From NCBI RefSeq assembly GCF_001305595.1, contig NZ_CP012405.1, forward strand, positions 36,001 to 100,000: a DNA stretch of 64,000 nucleotides, given 5' to 3'. Shown here piece after piece: positions 45,264 to 54,788 of the stretch. Within the stretch, counting starts at the first letter, position 1. Each line of letters starts with the position of its first letter. The stretch comes from Azospirillum thiophilum. Lineage in GTDB: Bacteria > Pseudomonadota > Alphaproteobacteria > Azospirillales > Azospirillaceae. The translations under genes were made by a program, and so were the position numbers. Under the pieces are notes generated by a model. The model was not told where the DNA came from, did not search any database, and was given only the letters and a program-made list of their open reading frames with translations.

Positions 45264-46553
45264 ATGTCAAGGAAGATCACGGACATCCGGGCGCGGGAAA
45301 TCGTCGATTGCCGCGGGTGGCCGACCGTTCAGGCCGATGTCTATGTCGACGGCGTTCTCGCCGGCCGCGCCGACGTGCCGGCCGGCCGGTCGACCGGCCT
45401 GCATGAAGCGTTCGTGCTGACCGACGGCGACCCGAAGCGCTATCGCGGCCTCGGGGTCCGCAAGGCAGTCGCCAATGTGGAAGGCGAGATCCGCGACGCG
45501 CTGGTCGGCCTCGACGTAAGCGAACAGCGCAAGATCGATCAGACGATGGTCGAGTTGGACGGCACGCCGAACAAGAAGCGTCTCGGTGCCAACGCGATCC
45601 TGGGCGTCTCGCTCGCGGTGGCGCGGGCCGGCGCCGCGACGGCCGGGATGCCGCTCTACCGGTACCTGAACCCGTTCGGCCATGTGCTGCCGGTGCCGCT
45701 GATGAACTTCCTGAACGGCGGCAAGCTCACCGCCAACGAGCTGGAGATTCAGGAATTCATCATCATGCCGGTCGGGGCGGACAGCTACGCCCATGCCCTG
45801 CAGATGACCACCGAGATCAACGAGCAGCTGCGCGAGCTGGTGATCACCAAGTACGGGATCCTGGCGACCAACACCGGCGACGAGGGCGGCTTCGCCACCC
45901 CGATGAAGGGCATCTGGGAGCCGTTCGAATTCCTGCAGAAAGCCACGGAGCTGGCCGGCTACAGGGTCGGCTTCGGCGAGGACGTCGTCTATGCGCTCGA
46001 CTGCGCCTCCAGCCACTGGCACGACAAGGCGACCGGCCTCTACACGCTCGACGGCAAATCCTACGAGCGCGACGGGCTCATCGACCTCTACAAGCAGGTC
46101 GCGGCGAAATACCCGCTCGCCTCGATCGAGGATCCGCTGGACGAGGAGGATTTCGAGGGCTTCGTCAAGGTTACCCGCGAACTGCCGCAGACCCAGATCG
46201 TCGGCGACGACCTGTTCGTCACCAACGTCGAACGCCTGCGCCTGGGCGTCGGGCGCGGCGCGGCCAACGCCATGCTGTTCAAGGTCAACCAGATCGGTAC
46301 GCTGAGCCAGGCCTTCGAATCCGCGGAGTTCGCCTATCGCCACGGCTATGGCGTGCAGGTTTCCGAACGGTCGGGCGAGACCGAGGACGGGCTGATCTCC
46401 GATCTGGTGGTCGCGCTCAACAGCGGGCAGATCAAGACCGGCATGCCGATCCGCGGCGAGCGGACGGCCAAGCACAACCGCCTGCTGCAGATCGAAGGCG
46501 AGCTGGGCGCAACCGCGCAGTATGCGGGCCACGCCTTCCGCCGGCCCCGCTGA
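45264..46553 (+). CDS. Enolase paralogue with altered active site
   Basis: 429 residues from ATG 45264 (GAGG 7 bases upstream; ATG 45252 is an alternative). The full enolase fold is there. Kept: E164 and E207 (acid side), K340 and K391 (base side), and metal ligands D246, E289, D316. Changed: the first active-site His (NGGxHADN in E. coli) is Leu155 (NGGKLTAN), the second (SHRSGE) is Glu368 (SERSGE), the mobile SGASTG loop is AGRSTG, and DSRGNPT is DCRGWPT. This is not an ordinary glycolytic enolase. It is first in an operon with a glycerate kinase and a transporter, so a 2-phospho-hydroxyacid analogue is a plausible substrate. Confidence 0.82.
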   Translation: MSRKITDIRAREIVDCRGWPTVQADVYVDGVLAGRADVPAGRSTGLHEAFVLTDGDPKRYRGLGVRKAVANVEGEIRDALVGLDVSEQRKIDQTMVELDGTPNKKRLGANAILGVSLAVARAGAATAGMPLYRYLNPFGHVLPVPLMNFLNGGKLTANELEIQEFIIMPVGADSYAHALQMTTEINEQLRELVITKYGILATNTGDEGGFATPMKGIWEPFEFLQKATELAGYRVGFGEDVVYALDCASSHWHDKATGLYTLDGKSYERDGLIDLYKQVAAKYPLASIEDPLDEEDFEGFVKVTRELPQTQIVGDDLFVTNVERLRLGVGRGAANAMLFKVNQIGTLSQAFESAEFAYRHGYGVQVSERSGETEDGLISDLVVALNSGQIKTGMPIRGERTAKHNRLLQIEGELGATAQYAGHAFRRPR

Positions 46554-46596
46554 CGTCCGCGGCCGGGCCGACCGATACTGAAAGGAGCAAAAGGCG

Positions 46597-48003
46597 ATGG
46601 GCTACATCAAGAACCGGGAGCTCCTGCTTTCAGCCGGCGAAGTCGAACTCCGTCGCCTGGCGCTCGACATCGCCGAGGCCGGCATCGCTGCCGCCGATCC
46701 GGGGGTCGCCGTTCACCGGCACCTCCGCCTTGACGGCAATCGGGGCGGCAGCCGGGACGACAATCGGGACGATGGCCGGCTGATCGTCGGCGACCGCGTG
46801 TTCGATCTGTCGGGCGGGCGCCGCATCTTCGTGATCGGCGCCGGCAAGGCGACGTTTCCGATCGCCAAGGCGCTCGACGACATCCTGGGGCCCCGCATCC
46901 ACAAGGGGCTGGTGACCTGCAAATACGGGCAGGGCGGCACCCTGGCCCACATCGCGTTGCGGCTGGCCGACCATCCCATCCCGGACGGATCGTCGCTGGA
47001 CGCGGCGACGGAAACGGCAAAGCTGCTGCGCGAGGTGCGGCCGGGCGACATCGTGCTCGCCTGCTTCACCGGCGGCTCCTCGTCCCTGTTCGTCTCCCCG
47101 GTTCCCGGCGTCCCGCTGGCGGACAAGGCGGCGGCCGGCCGCATCCTGCTGACCTGCGGCGCCAACATCATCGAGATCAACGCCGTCCGCAAACATCTCA
47201 GCACCGTCAAGGGCGGCCGCCTGGTCCGCTCGCTGCCGGCCGGCGTGACGCTGGTCAACCTGACGGTCTCCGACGTGATCGGCGACCGGCTCGACTACAT
47301 CACCGACCCGTCGGTTCCCGACACGTCGAGCTTCGCCGATGCCCAGGCGACCCTCGACAAGTATGGGCTGTGGGATCGTCTGCCCGCATCGGTCGCCGCG
47401 CATCTCCGCGCCGCGCCTGCGGCGGCGGCGACCGTGGACGCCGGGGGGCTGGCCCATCTCGACCGCATGGATCTCCTGCTCGTCCACAATGACGCCGCCT
47501 GCACCGGTGCCGCAGCCGCGGTGCGGGCGCTCGGCCTGACCCCGCTGCTGCTGTCCACCGTGTTCGAGGGCGAAAGCAGCACGCTGGGCCGGACCATGGT
47601 CGCGGTCGCCAAGCAGATTCAGGCCGACGGCAATCCGGTCCCGGCTCCGTGCGTTTTGATCGGCGGTGGAGAAACCACCGTGACCATCGCCGGCAATGCC
47701 GGGGAAGGCGGGCCGAACCAGGAGTTCGCCGTCGGTGCCGCGGTCGAGCTGGACGGCATGCGCGGTGTCGTCGCCATCGGCCTCGACACCGACGGCACCG
47801 ACGGGCCGACCGGCTATGCCGGCGGCCTGGCGGACGGCCGGACCGTTTCCATCGCCCGCTCCGCCGGCCACGACCTTCACCGCGCACTGCGTCTGCACGA
47901 CGTGACGCCCGCGCTGCGGGACTCCGGTCACATCCTGTCGACCGGCGCCACCGGCACCAACGTCAACGATCTCAAGCTCGTCGTGGTCGTCCCATCCGCG
48001 TGA
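46597..48003 (+). CDS. Glycerate 2-kinase, MOFRL/DUF4147 type (GckA/TtuD-like)
   Basis: 468 residues with AAAGGAG before the ATG. FVIGAGKATFPIAKALDDIL and DIVLACFTGGSSSLF are N-terminal (DUF4147) motifs; VLIGGGETTVTIAGNAGEGG and GTDGPTGYAGG belong to the MOFRL C-terminal domain. These kinases phosphorylate D-glycerate to 2-phosphoglycerate, the enolase substrate, so kinase and enolase make consecutive steps to phosphoenolpyruvate or an analogue. It follows the enolase paralogue after 43 bp. Confidence 0.9.
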   Translation: MGYIKNRELLLSAGEVELRRLALDIAEAGIAAADPGVAVHRHLRLDGNRGGSRDDNRDDGRLIVGDRVFDLSGGRRIFVIGAGKATFPIAKALDDILGPRIHKGLVTCKYGQGGTLAHIALRLADHPIPDGSSLDAATETAKLLREVRPGDIVLACFTGGSSSLFVSPVPGVPLADKAAAGRILLTCGANIIEINAVRKHLSTVKGGRLVRSLPAGVTLVNLTVSDVIGDRLDYITDPSVPDTSSFADAQATLDKYGLWDRLPASVAAHLRAAPAAAATVDAGGLAHLDRMDLLLVHNDAACTGAAAAVRALGLTPLLLSTVFEGESSTLGRTMVAVAKQIQADGNPVPAPCVLIGGGETTVTIAGNAGEGGPNQEFAVGAAVELDGMRGVVAIGLDTDGTDGPTGYAGGLADGRTVSIARSAGHDLHRALRLHDVTPALRDSGHILSTGATGTNVNDLKLVVVVPSA

Positions 48004-48203
48004 CGCCGCCTCACTCGACGCGGGCCGTCGGGTGGATGATCCGGCCGTCAGCCCTTCTCCTCCAGCCTTTTCCACCGCTGTGGAACCGATCGGAACGCCG
48101 GCTGACGGCGTCCGGCTTCACCGTCAAGAGCGGCCGGCCATTGCACCTCTTGCGGCCGGAAACCGCCTTCCCGCATCTCCTCGAACAGGAAGGACCGAAC
48201 GTA

Positions 48204-49328
48204 ATGCGCACATTCCTGCGTAGCATGATGCTGTCTTGTGCGGCCGCCATGCTCCACCTGACCACCCAATCCGCCGCAGCGGCCGACATCACCGTCGCCG
48301 TCGTCGGCCCGATGACCGGACAATATGCGACCTATGGCGACCAGCTTCGCCGGGGAGCCGAGAAGGCGGTCGCCGACATCAACGCCAAGGGCGGGATTCT
48401 GGGAAGCAAGCTGCAGCTCATCGTCGGCGACGACGCCTGCGACCCCAAACAGGCGGTCGCGGTGGCCAACCAGATGGTGGCGCGCGGAGTGGCGCTGATC
48501 AACGGCCATTACTGCTCCTCGTCCTCCATCCCGGCCTCCGCGGTCTATGCCGATGCCGGCACCCTGCAGATCAGCCCGGCTTCGACCAACCCCCGCTTCA
48601 CCGACGAGGCGGCAGCGAAGAAGTGGATCAACATCTTCCGCATCAGCGGGCGCGACGACGACCAGGGGGCGACCGCCGCCCGCTACATCGCCGAGCATTT
48701 CAAGGGCAAGCGCCTCGCCGTGATCCATGACAAGACGGCCTATGGCAAGGGGCTGGCCGACGAGATGAAGAAGGCCGCCAACGCCCTTGGCATCCAGGAA
48801 GTCCTCTATGACTCGATCAATCAAGGCGAGAAGGACTTCACGCCGCTGATCTCGCTGCTGAAGCAGAACGCCATCGACGTCGTCTATTTCGGCGGTTACC
48901 ACGCGGAAGCGGGATTGATCGTCCGCCAAGCCCGGGAACAGGCATTCGCCACCCGCTTCATCGGTGGCGACACCCTGATGACGGAGGAATTCTACACCAT
49001 CTCCGGGCCGGCGGGTGATGGGACGCTGATGACCTTCCACCCCGACCCGCGCAAGAATCCGGTGGCCAAGCCGCTCGTCGGGCAGTTCCAGGCGCAGGGC
49101 ATCGATCCGACCGGTTACACGCTCTACAGCTACTCGGTGCTTCAGGTCTTCGCCGAGGCGGCGAAGACGGCCGGTTCGGTCGATATGGCGAAGCTGTCCG
49201 CCGTCCTGAAGAGCGGCAAATCCTTCGACACGGCAGTCGGCACCCTGTCCTTCAACCAGAAGGGCGATGTCTCCCGGCCCGACTTCGTGTTCTACGAATG
49301 GAAGAACGGCGCGTTCTCCCAGCTCTGA
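48204..49328 (+). CDS. Branched-chain-amino-acid-type ABC transporter binding protein (LivK-like)
   Basis: 374 residues, signal peptide 1-26 (MLHLTTQSAAAA). Peripla_BP_6 pattern: VAVVGPMTGQYATYGDQLRR, KLQLIVGDDACDPKQAVAVA, INGHYCSSSSIPASAVYADA, RISGRDDDQGATAARYI. GHYCSSSS and the TLxISPASTNP stretch are the ligand cleft of LivJ-type proteins. Real ligand unknown: being in an operon with enolase and glycerate kinase makes a small hydroxy-acid more likely than leucine. AGGAAGGA precedes the start; a hairpin after the gene may lower downstream expression. Confidence 0.85.
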   Translation: MRTFLRSMMLSCAAAMLHLTTQSAAAADITVAVVGPMTGQYATYGDQLRRGAEKAVADINAKGGILGSKLQLIVGDDACDPKQAVAVANQMVARGVALINGHYCSSSSIPASAVYADAGTLQISPASTNPRFTDEAAAKKWINIFRISGRDDDQGATAARYIAEHFKGKRLAVIHDKTAYGKGLADEMKKAANALGIQEVLYDSINQGEKDFTPLISLLKQNAIDVVYFGGYHAEAGLIVRQAREQAFATRFIGGDTLMTEEFYTISGPAGDGTLMTFHPDPRKNPVAKPLVGQFQAQGIDPTGYTLYSYSVLQVFAEAAKTAGSVDMAKLSAVLKSGKSFDTAVGTLSFNQKGDVSRPDFVFYEWKNGAFSQL

Positions 49329-49348
49329 CGGCACCGGCCCGAACGGAA

Positions 49349-49380
49349 CCATGTCCGGGCGCTCGCCCGGACGTGGTTTT
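49349..49380 (+). terminator. Hairpin with T-run between livK- and livH-like genes
   Basis: CCATGTCCGGGC-GCTC-GCCCGGACGTGG followed by TTTT: a 12-bp stem with one mismatch. Such partial terminators after the binding-protein gene let it be made in excess over the membrane parts. Confidence 0.7.
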
Positions 49381-49454
49381 CCCAGAATCCATCGCCCACA
49401 ACCCATCGAGGGAATGGCGGCGATGCCACCGTCGGGAAGCCGGGAGAGCGCAGC

Positions 49455-50360
49455 TTGGATTATTTCATACAGCAATTGATCAACGGCCTGTCGCTCGGGG
49501 CGATCTACGGCCTGATCGCGATCGGCTATACGATGGTGTACGGCATCATCGGGATGATCAACTTCGCCCATGGCGAGATCTACATGATCGGTGCCTTCGT
49601 GGCGCTGATCACCTTCCTGGCGATCGGGGCGCTCGGCATCACCTGGGTGCCGCTGGCGCTGCTGATCATGCTGGTGGCCTCGATGCTGTTCACCAGCGTC
49701 TATGGCTGGACGGTCGAGCGCATCGCCTACCGGCCGCTGCGCTCCTCGCCCCGGCTGGCGCCGCTGATCTCGGCGATCGGCATGTCGATCTTCCTGCAGA
49801 ATTACATCCAGATCCTCCAGGGCGCCCGCTCCAAGCCGCTGCAGCCCATCCTGCCCGGCAACCTCACCCTGATGGACGGTGCCGTCTCGGTCAGCTACGT
49901 CCGGCTCGCAACCATCGTCATCACCCTCGTCCTGATGGTCGGCTTCACCATCCTGATCAACCGCACCTCGCTGGGCCGCGCCCAGAGGGCCTGCGAACAG
50001 GACAAGAAGATGGCGGGGCTGCTCGGCGTCAATGTCGACCGCGTCATCTCGCTGACCTTCGTCATGGGCGCCGCGCTCGCCGCCGTCGCCGGCATGATGG
50101 TGCTGCTGATCTACGGCGTCATCGACTTCTACATCGGCTTCCTCGCCGGCGTGAAGAGCTTCACCGCAGCCGTGCTCGGCGGGGTCGGCTCGCTGCCCGG
50201 CGCCATGCTCGGCGGCGTGGTCATCGGCCTGATCGAAGCCTTCTGGTCCGGTTACGTCGGCTCCGAATGGAAGGACGTCGCCACCTTCTCCATCCTCGTC
50301 CTCGTCCTGATCTTCCGCCCGACCGGCCTGCTCGGCCGGCCCGAGATCGAGAAGGTGTAA
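49455..50360 (+). CDS. LivH-like permease
   Basis: 301 residues from a TTG or adjacent start at 49455, with GGGAGAGC upstream. BPD_transp_2 family: INGLSLGAIYGLIAIGYTMV, GMINFAHGEIYMIGAFVAL and the cytoplasmic coupling stretch RTSLGRAQRACEQDKKMAGL. About eight membrane segments. Forms the transmembrane heterodimer with the LivM-like protein. Confidence 0.9.
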   Translation: MDYFIQQLINGLSLGAIYGLIAIGYTMVYGIIGMINFAHGEIYMIGAFVALITFLAIGALGITWVPLALLIMLVASMLFTSVYGWTVERIAYRPLRSSPRLAPLISAIGMSIFLQNYIQILQGARSKPLQPILPGNLTLMDGAVSVSYVRLATIVITLVLMVGFTILINRTSLGRAQRACEQDKKMAGLLGVNVDRVISLTFVMGAALAAVAGMMVLLIYGVIDFYIGFLAGVKSFTAAVLGGVGSLPGAMLGGVVIGLIEAFWSGYVGSEWKDVATFSILVLVLIFRPTGLLGRPEIEKV

Positions 50361-50364
50361 GCCC

Positions 50365-51858
50365 ATGACCTCCCCCTCCAACACCCTCTCGCCGTCCAAG
50401 GCCGGGGCGCCGGCCCGCGGCGTCGACTGGGCCGCCACCATCAAGGACGCCGCGCTCGCCGCCTTCGTCGCACTTCTGCTCACCGTGCCGCTGGTGGGGC
50501 TGCGCACCGTCGACCGCCCCACCGGGCTGGGCATCGAGGCCCGGCCGGAGGAGGTCGTCGCCTCGCTGCTCCTGGTCTTCCTCGGCCGGCTCGGGCTCGG
50601 GCTGATCCGCCAGGGCATGGCGCTGCCGGTGCTGGTCCTGGCGGTCCTTTGCGCCGGCATCGGGCTGGTGTTGCCGATGCCGACCCAGGTGCTGCGGCTG
50701 GTGCTGGTGCTGGGCGGCGGCGTGATCGCGCTGCGTGCCGCCATGACGGTGGCCACCGGCCGATCCAAGCTGTCCCAGGCCGACCGCGACCGCCGCATGG
50801 ACCGCGTCGCCGCCCGCGTCCAGCATGCCAGCCGCTACATCGGCCCGGTCGCCGTCGCCATCGCCGTCGTGCTGCCGATGACGCCGCTGGCCGACCGCAT
50901 GCTGCTGGACATCGGCATCCTGCTGCTGACCTACATCATGCTGGGCTGGGGCCTGAACATCGTGGTGGGCCTGGCCGGCCTGCTCGACCTCGGCTATGTC
51001 GCCTTCTACGCCGTCGGCGCCTATTCCTACGCCCTGCTCGCCCATTATTTCGGGCTGAGCTTCTGGCTCTGCCTGCCGCTGGCGGGGGTGCTCGCGGCCT
51101 GCTCGGGCGTGCTGCTGGGCTTCCCCGTCCTGCGGCTGCGCGGCGATTACTTCGCCATCGTCACGCTGGGCTTCGGCGAGATCATCCGCATCATCCTGGT
51201 CAACTGGTACCAGTTCACCGGCGGCCCCAACGGCATCTCCGGCATCCCGCGGCCGAGCTTCTTCGGCATCGCCGAGTTCTCGCGCACGCCCGCCGACGGC
51301 ATGGCCGCCTTCCACGAGATGTTCGGGCTGGAATTCTCGCCGCTGCACCGCATCGTCTTCCTCTATTACCTGATCCTGGCCCTGGCGCTGGTGGTCAACG
51401 TCTTCACGCTGCGGGTGCGCAAGCTGCCGCTGGGCCGGGCGTGGGAGGCGCTGCGCGAGGACGACATCGCCTGCGCGTCGCTCGGCATCAACCGCACCAA
51501 CATGAAGCTGGCGGCCTTCGCCATCGCCGCGATGTTCGGCGGCTTCGCCGGCTCCTTCTTCGCCACCCGCCAGGGCTTCATCAGCCCGGAGAGCTTCACC
51601 TTCATCGAGTCGGCGATCATCCTGGCCATCGTCGTGCTGGGCGGCATGGGCAGCCAGATCGGCGTCGTGGTGGCGACGCTGCTGGTGATCGGTTTGCCCG
51701 AGGCGTTCCGCGAGCTGGCCGACTACCGCATGCTGGCGTTCGGCGCCGGCATGGTGGTGATCATGCTGTGGCGTCCGCGCGGCCTGCTGGCCCACCGCGA
51801 CCCGACCATCCTCCTGCATGGCGGCAAGACGCCCGCCGCGACGGGAGCCGCGAAATGA
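50365..51858 (+). CDS. LivM-like permease
   Basis: 497 residues, longer than usual because of an N-terminal extension with about four extra hydrophobic segments. The core is standard: LNIVVGLAGLLDLGYVAFYA, GDYFAIVTLGFGEIIRIILV and ALREDDIACASLGINRTNMK. Its stop overlaps the ATG of the ATPase gene. Partner of the LivH-like protein. Confidence 0.9.
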   Translation: MTSPSNTLSPSKAGAPARGVDWAATIKDAALAAFVALLLTVPLVGLRTVDRPTGLGIEARPEEVVASLLLVFLGRLGLGLIRQGMALPVLVLAVLCAGIGLVLPMPTQVLRLVLVLGGGVIALRAAMTVATGRSKLSQADRDRRMDRVAARVQHASRYIGPVAVAIAVVLPMTPLADRMLLDIGILLLTYIMLGWGLNIVVGLAGLLDLGYVAFYAVGAYSYALLAHYFGLSFWLCLPLAGVLAACSGVLLGFPVLRLRGDYFAIVTLGFGEIIRIILVNWYQFTGGPNGISGIPRPSFFGIAEFSRTPADGMAAFHEMFGLEFSPLHRIVFLYYLILALALVVNVFTLRVRKLPLGRAWEALREDDIACASLGINRTNMKLAAFAIAAMFGGFAGSFFATRQGFISPESFTFIESAIILAIVVLGGMGSQIGVVVATLLVIGLPEAFRELADYRMLAFGAGMVVIMLWRPRGLLAHRDPTILLHGGKTPAATGAAK

Positions 51859-52778
51859 GCGCCGCGATGACTGAAAAGCCCCTGTTGACGGCCCCCCTGC
51901 TGACGGTCGAGCACCTGACCATGCGCTTCGGCGGCCTGGTGGCGAACAACGACGTGTCGTTCGAGGCGCGGGCGGGCGAGATCACCGCGCTGATCGGCCC
52001 GAACGGCGCCGGCAAGACGACGCTGTTCAACTGCGTCACCGGCTTCTACACGCCGACCGTGGGGCGGCTGTGCCTGCGCCACCCGGAAGGCAGGGAGTTC
52101 CTGCTGGAGCGGATGCCGGGCTACCGCATCGCCCAACTGGCGGGGGTGGCGCGCACCTTCCAGAACATCCGGCTGTTCGGCGGGATGAGCGTGCTGGAGA
52201 ACCTGATCGTCGCCCAGCACAACAAGCTGATGCGGGCGTCGAGCTTCGCCATCGGCGGGCTGCTCGGGCTGCCGTCCTACCGCCGGGCCGAGCATGAGGC
52301 GGTGGAGCTGGCGAAATACTGGCTGGAGCGGGTGCGGCTGACCGAGTTCGCCGACTGGGAGGCCGGCAACCTGCCCTATGGCGCCCAGCGGCGTCTGGAG
52401 ATCGCGCGCGCCATGTGCACCGAGCCGGTGCTCTTGTGCCTGGACGAGCCGGCGGCCGGGCTGAACCCGCGCGAGTCGGGGGAGCTGGCCGAGATCCTGA
52501 CCTTCATCCGCGACGTCCGCACGCCGCAGGGGCACCGGACCGGCGTTCTGCTGATCGAGCATGACATGAGCGTGGTGATGCGGATTTCCGACCATGTTGT
52601 GGTTCTGGATTATGGCCGGAAGATTTCCGACGGCGATCCGGAGCATGTGAAGAACGACCCTGCGGTGATCCGCGCCTATCTGGGCGAGGACGAGGACGAG
52701 GCGTTGCCGCCGGAGGTGGCGGCCGACCTGCACCTGCCGCCCACCGCGGGCCAGACCAGCGCGCAGAAGGGAGCCTGA
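51855..52778 (+). CDS. LivG-like ATP-binding protein
   Basis: 307 residues from ATG 51855. Walker A LIGPNGAGKTTLFNCVTGFY, signature LPYGAQRRLEIARAM (the Liv variant of LSGGQ), Walker B LLCLDEPAAGLNPRES. A C-terminal acidic tail (GEDEDEALPP) follows. One of two ATPases of the transporter. Overlaps livM by 4 bases and precedes livF by 3. Confidence 0.92.
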   Translation: MSAAMTEKPLLTAPLLTVEHLTMRFGGLVANNDVSFEARAGEITALIGPNGAGKTTLFNCVTGFYTPTVGRLCLRHPEGREFLLERMPGYRIAQLAGVARTFQNIRLFGGMSVLENLIVAQHNKLMRASSFAIGGLLGLPSYRRAEHEAVELAKYWLERVRLTEFADWEAGNLPYGAQRRLEIARAMCTEPVLLCLDEPAAGLNPRESGELAEILTFIRDVRTPQGHRTGVLLIEHDMSVVMRISDHVVVLDYGRKISDGDPEHVKNDPAVIRAYLGEDEDEALPPEVAADLHLPPTAGQTSAQKGA

Positions 52779-52781
52779 GCC

Positions 52782-53492
<711 letters not shown>

Positions 53493-53493
53493 G

Positions 53494-53847
53494 ATGGAGA
53501 CGATCCTGGGGTCGTCGGTTCCGGTGTTCGTGTTCCTGACGGTGCTGGTGTTCGGCGGCTGCGGGGTGCTGACCGGCCAGACGCTGGCGGAGGGCTGGAA
53601 GCCGGTGTCGAACGTGCTTGCCTATTCGCTCTTGCTGGGGGCGGGCGACCGTTTCCTGGCCTGGGGGCTGTTCGGCGAGCAACTGCTGGCTCCGTGGGGC
53701 TTCCTCGTCCACACGGTGGTGATCGGGCTGATCACCCTGACCGCCCACCGCATCGCCATCGCACGCCGCATGGTCAACCAGTACCCGTGGCTCTACGAAC
53801 CCGCAGGGCCCTTCGCTTGGCGCGAACGCAACCCCGCCCGCGGGTGA
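53494..53847 (+). CDS. DUF6867-family small membrane protein
   Basis: 117 residues with three hydrophobic segments (VFVFLTVLVFGGCGVLTG; NVLAYSLLLGAGDRFLAWGL; FLVHTVVIGLITLTAHR). It matches small proteins found at the end of livFGHM operons in alphaproteobacteria; its function is unknown. The WxFGEQL-like LFGEQLLAPWGF motif and QYPWLYEPAGPF end are seen in relatives. Probably an accessory part of the transporter. Confidence 0.7.
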   Translation: METILGSSVPVFVFLTVLVFGGCGVLTGQTLAEGWKPVSNVLAYSLLLGAGDRFLAWGLFGEQLLAPWGFLVHTVVIGLITLTAHRIAIARRMVNQYPWLYEPAGPFAWRERNPARG

Positions 53848-53884
53848 GCGCCCGACCACAAACGCATCGATCTCAAGATTGCTT

Positions 53885-53896
53885 ATTGTCGACAAT
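53885..53896. promoter_or_regulatory. GntR-type operator 3 before the HAD gene
   Basis: ATTGTCGACAAT: perfect 12-bp palindrome with the same core as the sites at 45149 and 45201. It lies 38 bp after the DUF6867 stop and 150 bp before the HAD gene, suggesting a separate promoter under the same regulator. Confidence 0.8.
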
Positions 53897-54045
53897 CGTC
53901 ATTGTTGATAGTGTCCGAGAGCCGATCCGGTTCGGAACCGCCACGACCATGCCGGTACGGCGACGTGCCGTGTTCTTCCCAGCGTTTTTCCAGCGATGTG
54001 CAAGCCAACCCGGCCTTCCCGGCCGCAAACGGAGTTACACTTGAA

Positions 54046-54750
54046 ATGACCACAGGAAACCGGCCGAACTGGTTGACGTTCGATTGCTATGGCACGCTGA
54101 TCCAATGGGATGAGGGGCTTCTGGCCGCCGTGGAGGCGATCCTTTCCCGTCATGGTGCACGCGATCGGGTCGAACCGGAAACCCTGATCCACATCTATGA
54201 CAAGTACGAGCATGAGCTGGAGCAGACGCCGCCGCACCGTTCGTTCCGCACCGTCGCCGGTACGGGATTGCGGTTGGCGATGGAGGAGCTGGGGCTGCGC
54301 TATGACGAGAAGGACATCGATCTTCTCACCTCGAGCATTTCACGGATGCCGCCATTTCCCGAGGTGGTGCCGACGCTCCGGCAGCTGAAGGACGCCGGCT
54401 TCAATCTCTGCATCATCTCCAACACCGATGACGACATCATTGCCGGCAACGTGGCCCAGATGGGCGGCTGCATCGACCGTGTCATCTCCGCGCAGCAGGC
54501 GCAGGCCTACAAACCCTCCGCCACGATCTTCAACCATGCCCATCGGGCCTTGAATGTCGGCAAGGAGGACATCGTCCATATCTGCGCCAGTCCTCATCTC
54601 GATCTGGTGGCTGCGAGAGAGATGGGGATGCGGTGCATCTGGGTCGACCGCAACACCGGACGCAAGCCCCTGCCGGACTACGCTCCGATGGCCGTCGTGC
54701 CGACGCTGGACGGCGTCATCGCGCAGTTCCGGGATCATGGCTGGATGTAA
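54046..54750 (+). CDS. HAD-superfamily hydrolase, type II haloacid dehalogenase-like
   Basis: 234 residues from ATG 54046. LTFDCYGTLIQWDEG is HAD motif I with the nucleophile Asp and the CYGTL pattern of haloacid-dehalogenase type II; NLCIISNTDDD is motif II; QAYKPSATIF is motif III (Lys); ICASPHLDLVAAREMGMRCI is motif IV. L-2-haloacid dehalogenases and phosphatases share this pattern. Being in the same regulon as the glycerate kinase and enolase paralogue, it could dephosphorylate a dead-end product or the C3/C4 acid. The substrate is open. Confidence 0.82.
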   Translation: MTTGNRPNWLTFDCYGTLIQWDEGLLAAVEAILSRHGARDRVEPETLIHIYDKYEHELEQTPPHRSFRTVAGTGLRLAMEELGLRYDEKDIDLLTSSISRMPPFPEVVPTLRQLKDAGFNLCIISNTDDDIIAGNVAQMGGCIDRVISAQQAQAYKPSATIFNHAHRALNVGKEDIVHICASPHLDLVAAREMGMRCIWVDRNTGRKPLPDYAPMAVVPTLDGVIAQFRDHGWM

Positions 54751-54788
54751 ACGCCGACGGGCGCAAAGCCCGGCGGCACAGCGCGCCG

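Noticed and set aside
48048..50798. A 916-residue minus-strand open frame opposite livK and livH
   Set aside because: Asp/His/Gln/Arg-rich low-complexity protein typical of antisense frames in high-GC genes; livK and livH are clear on the plus strand.
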